Positions 6,085 to 11,241 of a stretch of 11,241 nucleotides of DNA are shown here, one piece after another. Below the pieces are notes generated by a model. The model was not told the DNA's origin, did no database searches, and was given only the letters and a program-made list of their open reading frames with translations. Made by a program: the position numbers and the translations under genes. The stretch is from an uncultured Coprococcus sp. GTDB taxonomy: Bacteria; Bacillota; Clostridia; Lachnospirales; Lachnospiraceae. Every line of letters begins with the position of its first letter. The first letter of the stretch is position 1. The stretch is from positions 1 to 11,241 of the forward strand of contig USSH01000050.1 in assembly GCA_900557435.1 (NCBI GenBank). Reading direction: 5' to 3'.

Positions 6085-7302
6085 ATGAAACGACATTCAG
6101 TAAGAAACAATATAATAAAAATGCTGATCGTGTTCATGTGCGCCATAACCATAGTTTTTGGCTGGCTGTTCTACAGGGAGAAGCAGGACGAGACACGGCG
6201 GATAAAAGATGATGAATATGGGCAGTATATAGTGGAACTGAATGAAGTGAAACAACTGTATGATTCGGGATCCACAGATGCTGACGAAAAGCTTGACGCT
6301 GTAATGAATGAACTCAGGGAACAAAAGCTAGATACCGGCAAGTCAGGACTTAGAAATATATTGATCATTTATATCGTTGTCCTGTGTGTTGTGATTGTAT
6401 TATTCCTGTACATATACGTGTGTGTTCTCAGGCCATTTGACGAGCTGGAGGATTATGCATCACATCTGGCAGCAGGGGATATGGACACCGAACTTAAGTA
6501 CAGACGGGTAAATATGTTCGGAAGCTTCACGTGGGCATTTGACCATATGAGAACGGAGATAGTGCATGCAAGGCGTAGAGAGCAGGAAGCGATAGAGAAC
6601 AACAAGACAGTTATAGCCACGCTGTCACATGATATAAAGACTCCGATCGCATCCATAAGAGGATATGCGGAGGCATTGGTCATGAATATGGATGCCACCC
6701 AGGAGCGCAGGGAGAGGTATGCATCGGTCATCATGAAGAAATGTGATGAGGTGACGTCCATAACGAATGACATGTTTATTCACTCCTTGCATGATCTGGA
6801 CAGACTGGTGGTGAAGAGTGATGAGGTTGAGATAAAACCTCTGCTGGAACAGGTCCTGTCAGATATAGGTCTCGGAATGGATATAGTGGTGAATGGAGAT
6901 ATAACCGAGGCAGTGCTTGAGCATTCAGATTCGGAAAGAGTGGTTCAGGTGATAGAAAATATACTGTCAAATGCCTCTAAGTATGCCAGAGACACAGAGA
7001 TAAGTATTGTTACGGAATGTATATCGCCCGAAAAACTTCCAAGGAATGTCCATGTGAGCGGCGCTGATATGGTATACAGGCTGTCCATAAAGGATCATGG
7101 AACAGGCATCCCAGATAAGGACATGCCGTTCATATATGAGAAGTTTTATCGAGGGGAAAACTCCGGTGATGAACCTGGAGCGGGCCTTGGACTATTTATT
7201 GTCCATTATCTCATGGACAGAATGGGCGGAGATGTGGAACTTGTAAATCATGCCGATGGCCTGGAGGCAGTGTTATATTTTGCAGCAAGAAAGGTTTGTT
7301 AA
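6085..7302 (+). CDS. HAMP-domain sensor histidine kinase
   Basis: This 405-aa membrane kinase has two transmembrane segments (about 11-29 and 92-114) enclosing a short 60-residue extracytoplasmic loop (30-91), rich in charged residues and without a recognisable sensor fold. A HAMP linker follows (115-167, with LRPFDELEDYASHLAAGDMD). The HisKA helix has phospho-acceptor His182 in TLSHDIKTPIASIRGYAEAL. The ATPase domain has the N box with Asn292/Asn296 (ENILSNASKYA), G1 DHGTG (337-341), F box FYEK-like YEKFYRG (351-357) and G2 GAGLGL (365-370). The catalytic set is complete. AGGGAG (6074-6079) lies 5 nt before ATG 6085. A dyad GTGGA-TG-TCCAC (6051-6062) sits in the gap after the regulator. The small extracytoplasmic loop resembles intramembrane-type kinases that rely on a partner, often an ABC permease, for signal detection; that link is inference. 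Confidence 0.95.
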   Translation: MKRHSVRNNIIKMLIVFMCAITIVFGWLFYREKQDETRRIKDDEYGQYIVELNEVKQLYDSGSTDADEKLDAVMNELREQKLDTGKSGLRNILIIYIVVLCVVIVLFLYIYVCVLRPFDELEDYASHLAAGDMDTELKYRRVNMFGSFTWAFDHMRTEIVHARRREQEAIENNKTVIATLSHDIKTPIASIRGYAEALVMNMDATQERRERYASVIMKKCDEVTSITNDMFIHSLHDLDRLVVKSDEVEIKPLLEQVLSDIGLGMDIVVNGDITEAVLEHSDSERVVQVIENILSNASKYARDTEISIVTECISPEKLPRNVHVSGADMVYRLSIKDHGTGIPDKDMPFIYEKFYRGENSGDEPGAGLGLFIVHYLMDRMGGDVELVNHADGLEAVLYFAARKVC

Positions 7303-7325
7303 GGACTTGTTAATAAATAGGGTGA

Positions 7326-7395
7326 TATGGTTGTAGCACGGTGGCGAGGTGAAGATCTGTAGAGGATGTCTGAATGCCCCCGTGCTACAACTATA
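7326..7395 (+). promoter_or_regulatory. Long stem-loop just upstream of the ABC transporter ribosome binding site
   Basis: TTGTAGCACGG (7331-7341) and CCGTGCTACAA (7380-7390) are perfect reverse complements. Pairing extends outward (G7330-C7391, a G-U, then TAT/ATA to 7326/7395) and inward past one mismatch through GGC/GCC (7343-7345 with 7376-7378). The stem is therefore about 20 bp with a 30-nt loop (7346-7375). It ends directly before the AAAAGGAGAG ribosome binding site and lacks a T-run on either strand, so it is not an intrinsic terminator. It could set ABC expression relative to the kinase (mRNA processing or stability), be a ligand- or protein-responsive leader, or be a small MITE-like insertion. 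Confidence 0.75.
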
Positions 7396-7409
7396 AAAAG
7401 GAGAGAAAA

Positions 7410-8171
7410 ATGGCAGATATAATACTTCAGGCAAGAGACCTTTGCAAAAGCTTTTCCAGTGAGGGCGTGCAGAATCATGTGCTCAACAACATGGATCTGG
7501 ATATCTATAAGGGAGATTTTACAGTCATCATGGGAGCGTCAGGCTCGGGAAAATCCACACTGCTTTATAGTCTGTCCGGGATGGACAGACCGACTTCGGG
7601 AAAGGTCATATATGATGGCGAGGATATAACAGAATACAATGAGAAGCACATGGCAGAACTCAGGGTGTATGAGTTTGGATTTGTGTTTCAGCAGATACAT
7701 CTTGTTAGTAACCTCAGCATTAGAGAGAACATACTTGTGCCTGGTTATATGAATAAGGATACGAGCACAAAAGAGACTGAAAACAGGGCTGATGAACTCA
7801 TAAAAAAGATGAATATAGAAAGTGCTGCTGACAGACTTCCTGCACAGGTGTCCGGCGGAGAGGCACAGAGGGGCGCTATTGCCAGAGCGGTCATCAACAG
7901 TCCGGGTATCCTTTTCGCGGATGAGCCGACAGGCGCATTGAACCGCAGGAATACCCAGGATGTGCTGGACCTTCTCACTGAGCTCAACGTGGAGGGACAG
8001 AGCATACTCATGGTTACCCACGATGTGAGGGCTGCTATCAGGGCGAACAGGATCATCTACATAGAGGACGGAAGGATCATAGGTGAGCTGAAGCTGTCAC
8101 AATATATTGAAGAAGACCGCAAGAGACGTGAGAGCCAGATAGATGCATGGCTTGGTTCCATGCAGTGGTAG
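7410..8171 (+). CDS. ABC transporter ATP-binding protein (MacB/BceA-type)
   Basis: This 253-aa cytoplasmic ATPase would drive the FtsX-type permease encoded next. All ABC motifs are present: Walker A GASGSGKST (42-50), Q-loop VFQQ (92-95), signature VSGGEAQRGAIARA (147-160, with Ala for the usual second Gln), Walker B ILFADEPT (167-174), D-loop GALN (175-178) and H-loop VTHD (202-205). The DEPTGALN form is typical of the peptide-exporter/MacB/BceA class. A charged C-terminal extension (228-253) follows the core. ATG 7410 is used because AAAAGGAGAG (7396-7405) precedes it; ATG 7374 would start inside the upstream stem-loop. Its stop codon TAG (8169-8171) lies within the permease ribosome binding site, indicating tight co-translation. 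Confidence 0.95.
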   Translation: MADIILQARDLCKSFSSEGVQNHVLNNMDLDIYKGDFTVIMGASGSGKSTLLYSLSGMDRPTSGKVIYDGEDITEYNEKHMAELRVYEFGFVFQQIHLVSNLSIRENILVPGYMNKDTSTKETENRADELIKKMNIESAADRLPAQVSGGEAQRGAIARAVINSPGILFADEPTGALNRRNTQDVLDLLTELNVEGQSILMVTHDVRAAIRANRIIYIEDGRIIGELKLSQYIEEDRKRRESQIDAWLGSMQW

Positions 8172-8182
8172 GAGGTGCCGGG

Positions 8183-10639
8183 ATGAGATATATCATGATG
8201 GTGCTTCGAGGAAATATGAGAAGAAACAAGGGCGTGCATATAAGTGTGTTCGTGCTCATGCTTATCATTTCTCTGGCATTCTGTTCAGTGCTTTCTTACT
8301 ACACGAATTCCATAAGGCGTGATTCGAAAGCTATGGAAGAGGTTGGTTATGGAGGTATGCTTGCCGCACTTTATGGGGAGGACAGGCTGGATGCCTATGG
8401 AACAAGTGCAGACAAGATAATAAAGAATATTGGCAAATGTGATGCGGTGCAGGAAGTGAAAGCAGCAGATGTTGTATATCTGCTGCTTAAGGACTGCAAT
8501 GGAAAAGGCGGAAACAGCAGCTTCGTTTTGAATGATACAGACAGCGTGCTCACATATGATCAGTATGATGTGGATAACAAAATGACAGATCGCCGGCTTG
8601 AAAAAGGTGAGATAAGCGTGCCGTTCAGTTTCATAGGTATGTATGACTGCAAGATTGGTGATACAGTCGAGCTGGGCAATGATAACGGTTCTTATACCTT
8701 CAAAGTTGCGTCATTTTTCGAGGATCCATATATGGGATCTTCGGTCATGGGAATAAAGACGATATTGATCTCAGATGAGGATTTTGCGGATCTCAAGGCA
8801 AAGGCTGCGGAAGATCATAGAAGCGGACTGGAAGATGACAAGAGATCCTTTGAATTGTCAAAGCTTATCATAATAGATAAAAAGCCGGGCCTGGACCTCA
8901 CGGAGATGGAGTTTGAGAGAGAACTGAATAATGTGAGTGATTTCGCGTCATATTGCTGGATAACTTTATCAAAGGAGCAGGCGGGAAGTTACATGCTTCT
9001 TATGACAAAGGTATTCTCCGCGGTGCTGCTTATATTTGTTGTGCTGCTTCTGGTGGCGGCTATGATAGTTCTAGGACACAACATCGGCAGCAGCATAGAG
9101 ATGGATTTTGTTAACATAGGAATACTCAAAGCGGTCGGAATGACAAATGCATCGGTGAAGCTGGCGTTGCTTGCCGGGTATATGTGCACTGTGGCGGCTG
9201 GACTGTTTGCTGGAATACCACTGGCCATTCCGATACTAAAAATTATAAATAGTGCCACAAGATCTTCTTCAGGACTTGAAGTTCCGTCTGATATTAATGT
9301 AGGACTTGTGCTGTGTGTCATATTGGCGATACTGCTTCTGGTAGCAGCATTTATCATGTTGAAGACAAGGAGAATATCCGAGGCCACACCTATAAAGGCG
9401 ATAAGAGGTGGACGGGACAGTGTGCATTTCTCAAGCGTTCTGAAGCTTCCGGTCTCAGGCAAGAAACTTGGTGTGAGTCTTGCATACAGACAGTTTATAT
9501 CTGAGAAGAAACAGTATGCCGCAGCCATCATAGTGACTGCTATACTTGCCATGTTCATGATACTTATGAACGATATGATGCGTTGGTTTAATTCACAGAA
9601 TATGCTGGTGGATATGTTTTCAGTCACGAAGTATGACCTGACTGCTTCGTTTGTCGATGAGGATACGCAGAAGGATATAGAGAATGTTATATCAGAACAC
9701 ACAGCGTATAGAAAATATCAAATGTTCAGCGAGTACCTTCTGTTCGATGATGTGCAGATGTATTGTTATATAGTGGAGGACCCTGATATGATCAACACGA
9801 TAAGAAAGGGAAGAACCTGCACATATGACAATGAAGTGCTGATAACCCAGTATGTGGCTGATGGATTTCACATTAACGTAGGTGACACAGTCACAGTCAA
9901 GCGCGGCGGCGTGGCAAGGAAGATGGTGATATCCGGCATATACGATTCGGCAAATGATATGGGCAAGAACTTTGCAATTAGTAAGGCTGCATATAGTAAG
10001 TTTGCCCACGAAGAGACCGTAAGTGAGTCTGGTGTCAGTGGAGCTGCCAAAAGCAGTTCAGATGAAGAGGAATGGAGCGGCAAAGGAATATGTTATGATC
10101 TTGACAATACTGATGAATGTGATGCGATAATCCAGGAGATAGATAAGAGATATGGCGATAATCAGGGCATCACGTATTCAATACATTCAGCAAAGGATGA
10201 TTTTGAAGGAGTGGCGGGTACAGTCAACATTGCAATACAGGGACTCACATTGCTCACATATATGTTGGGGGCTGTATTCGTGATAGTCACGGTTATAATC
10301 GTGTGTGGCAAGGTTCTCATGCGTGAGCAGAAGGATATCGGAATATACAAGGCACTTGGATTTACATCCTTCAGACTCAGATGCCAGCTTGCGGTCCGCT
10401 TTATCGTGACGGCAGTTGCGGGTTCGCTGCTTGGTATAGTTCTGGCACTTATCGTCAGCAAGCCATTCTTCAAGGCAGGATTTGAATCATTTGGAATATA
10501 CAGTTTTAATTTAAGTACAAGCGTGATATCACTGGTTATACCATTGGTATTTATGAGCGTGTTATTCTCTGTGGTAGCATTTATCAGAGCGGGGAACATC
10601 AGAAAGGTTCAGCCGCAGGTGCTCATCGCAGATCAGTAG
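8183..10639 (+). CDS. FtsX-like ABC transporter permease with two FtsX domains
   Basis: This 818-aa membrane protein has about eight transmembrane segments (near 20-40, 275-298, 328-352, 372-393, 446-464, 686-709, 736-757, 778-800). The plan is TM, extracytoplasmic domain (41-274), three TMs, then TM, second extracytoplasmic domain (465-685), three TMs: two tandem MacB/FtsX units. Each unit has the cytoplasmic coupling motif, DFVNIGILKAVGMTNASVK (308-326) and KDIGIYKALGFTSFRLR (717-733). It exceeds the roughly 650 aa of BceB permeases and has two domains rather than one. A Ser/Glu-rich low-complexity stretch (609-634) lies in the second external domain. ATG 8183 follows AGGAGG (8170-8175) at 7 nt and leaves 11 bp after the ATPase stop; an earlier ATG at 8147 would overlap the ATPase. 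With the upstream two-component genes, a role in exporting or sensing envelope-active peptides or lipids is likely; the substrate is unknown. Confidence 0.93.
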   Translation: MRYIMMVLRGNMRRNKGVHISVFVLMLIISLAFCSVLSYYTNSIRRDSKAMEEVGYGGMLAALYGEDRLDAYGTSADKIIKNIGKCDAVQEVKAADVVYLLLKDCNGKGGNSSFVLNDTDSVLTYDQYDVDNKMTDRRLEKGEISVPFSFIGMYDCKIGDTVELGNDNGSYTFKVASFFEDPYMGSSVMGIKTILISDEDFADLKAKAAEDHRSGLEDDKRSFELSKLIIIDKKPGLDLTEMEFERELNNVSDFASYCWITLSKEQAGSYMLLMTKVFSAVLLIFVVLLLVAAMIVLGHNIGSSIEMDFVNIGILKAVGMTNASVKLALLAGYMCTVAAGLFAGIPLAIPILKIINSATRSSSGLEVPSDINVGLVLCVILAILLLVAAFIMLKTRRISEATPIKAIRGGRDSVHFSSVLKLPVSGKKLGVSLAYRQFISEKKQYAAAIIVTAILAMFMILMNDMMRWFNSQNMLVDMFSVTKYDLTASFVDEDTQKDIENVISEHTAYRKYQMFSEYLLFDDVQMYCYIVEDPDMINTIRKGRTCTYDNEVLITQYVADGFHINVGDTVTVKRGGVARKMVISGIYDSANDMGKNFAISKAAYSKFAHEETVSESGVSGAAKSSSDEEEWSGKGICYDLDNTDECDAIIQEIDKRYGDNQGITYSIHSAKDDFEGVAGTVNIAIQGLTLLTYMLGAVFVIVTVIIVCGKVLMREQKDIGIYKALGFTSFRLRCQLAVRFIVTAVAGSLLGIVLALIVSKPFFKAGFESFGIYSFNLSTSVISLVIPLVFMSVLFSVVAFIRAGNIRKVQPQVLIADQ

Positions 10640-10650
10640 AAGTATATAGG

Positions 10651-10691
10651 AGAGTGGAACTATGTATACAGCCGTAGTTCTGCTCTTTTTT
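10651..10691 (+). terminator. Rho-independent terminator of the two-component/ABC operon
   Basis: AGAGTGGAACTA (10651-10662) pairs with TAGTTCTGCTCT (10675-10686), including two G-U pairs, over a 12-nt loop. The run CTCTTTTTTG (10683-10692) forms the end of the stem and the U tract. It starts 11 bp after the permease stop, the expected place for the operon end. Confidence 0.85.
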
Positions 10692-10720
10692 GTTTGCCAC
10701 AAGTTCTTGAAATTTGTCAC

Positions 10721-10750
10721 TTGTTATGGTCATGCCCTATGGAATATAAT
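10721..10750 (+). promoter_or_regulatory. Predicted sigma-A promoter of the DUF1294-like gene
   Basis: TTGTTA (10721-10726, 4 of 6 to consensus) is followed after 18 bp by a perfect TATAAT (10745-10750). Transcription would start near 10757, downstream of the operon terminator and 33 bp before the ATG at 10790. This suggests separate transcription of the next gene. Confidence 0.65.
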
Positions 10751-10789
10751 GTCTGTATACAATGTCAGTAGACAAGGTGGGTATATATA

Positions 10790-11241
10790 ATGGATAAGTT
10801 GATCATATATCTGATATGTATAAATATACTGGGAGCTGTCCTTGACGGCGTTACGGCCGCGAATCGCAGGAGAACAAGCCATAAGGCGCTCGGTGTCCTG
10901 TTGGGGATCATAGCCATTGCCGGTGGTGCCCCTGGTATGATCATAGCATTTGCACTGTGTGATCGGACGGCCTCCAAGACGAATATGATGCTGAGAGTGT
11001 TCACTGTGTGCGTGTGTGTGATAGAGCTTGCAGTGTTCATGACTTGGAAGCTCAGACCTACAGGCAAATGGAGCTTTGCATTCTGGGATGTGTTTGTGGA
11101 ATACAGATGGACATTGTGGTTCGCGGCGGCAATGAGTGTTGTAACATTTGTCATGTTCGGAATTGACAAATACAGAGCGGTCAAGGGCGGATACAGGATA
11201 CCTATAGCTGTCCTGCTCGGCATGGCATTTGCCGGTGGAAG
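10790..11241 (+). CDS. Membrane protein with tandem DUF1294-like units, cut by the window end
   Basis: The frame is open from ATG 10790 to the last base (150 codons, no stop), so only the N-terminal part is visible. AAGGTGG (10774-10780) lies 9 nt upstream. The second half (about residues 115-150) has the DUF1294 hallmark: a hydrophobic helix, then FGIDKYRAVKGGYRIP and LLGMAFAGG, where the family typically continues into G-x-x-G and an HK-containing tail. The first half (about 8-70) looks like a diverged copy: LDGVTAANRRRTSHKAL aligns with the DK-x-x-A region, and LLGIIAIAGGAPGMIIAF with the glycine segment. CDRTASK stands where canonical copies have an RHKT-like motif. At least four hydrophobic segments are visible. 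DUF1294 is a small membrane family of unknown function, usually about 90-120 aa with one unit. Family assignment of the second unit is fairly firm, of the first tentative. Confidence 0.8.
   Translation, partial: MDKLIIYLICINILGAVLDGVTAANRRRTSHKALGVLLGIIAIAGGAPGMIIAFALCDRTASKTNMMLRVFTVCVCVIELAVFMTWKLRPTGKWSFAFWDVFVEYRWTLWFAAAMSVVTFVMFGIDKYRAVKGGYRIPIAVLLGMAFAGG

Noticed and set aside
10662..10790. A 42-codon + strand small hydrophobic ORF with a ribosome-binding-like sequence
   Set aside because: Its first codons are the terminator stem and U-tract, and the promoter of the next gene lies inside it. The purine-rich ribosome-binding sequence is also the stem arm. Kept only as a low-interest finding.
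10765..11223. A 152-codon minus-strand frame at the right end
   Set aside because: The opposing + strand frame from 10790 carries a recognisable DUF1294 signature, its own ribosome binding site and a promoter, so the minus frame is the shadow.

Overview
The window is about 11.2 kb of chromosomal-looking DNA with all convincing genes on the + strand. Moderate G+C, frequent ATA/AGA/AGG codons, strong AGGAGG-type ribosome binding sites and the protein families present point to a Gram-positive gut Clostridia, most likely Lachnospiraceae (Coprococcus/Roseburia-like). That placement is inference from gene style; there is no rRNA or other marker here.

Layout. (1) 1-2000 looks like a small mobile-element- or phage-derived regulatory module. 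A promoter and a 14-bp inverted repeat lead into an XRE helix-turn-helix protein whose C-terminal half resembles a phage-type BECR-fold (PBECR-like) nuclease domain. A KilA-N domain protein follows, with a 26-bp perfect DNA palindrome inside its coding sequence. (2) 2026-3201 holds two small enzymes: a GNAT acetyltransferase and a cytidylate-kinase-like P-loop protein. (3) 3210-3326 is a 33-bp intergenic tandem repeat. (4) 3377-5194 encodes a 605-aa MutS-related ATPase with an internal duplicated 16-aa segment and an Asn in place of the Walker B Asp. (5) 5298-10639 is a sensory and transport operon: OmpR-type response regulator, HAMP histidine kinase, ABC ATPase, and an 818-aa FtsX/MacB-type permease. 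A long stem-loop (7326-7395) separates the two-component genes from the ABC genes, and an intrinsic terminator ends the unit at about 10690. (6) From 10790 to the window edge, behind its own promoter, is an incomplete membrane protein with two DUF1294-like units.

How the genes work together. The kinase probably senses an envelope signal and phosphorylates the regulator, which controls the adjacent exporter-type ABC transporter. This is the common arrangement for antimicrobial-peptide or envelope-stress response modules in Firmicutes, but the substrate cannot be read from the sequence. The XRE-nuclease and KilA-N genes are the most unusual part: one polypeptide seems to join an operator-binding domain to a candidate toxin-like RNase domain, next to a phage-associated DNA-binding protein. 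No tRNA, rRNA, CRISPR array, transposase or integrase was seen.
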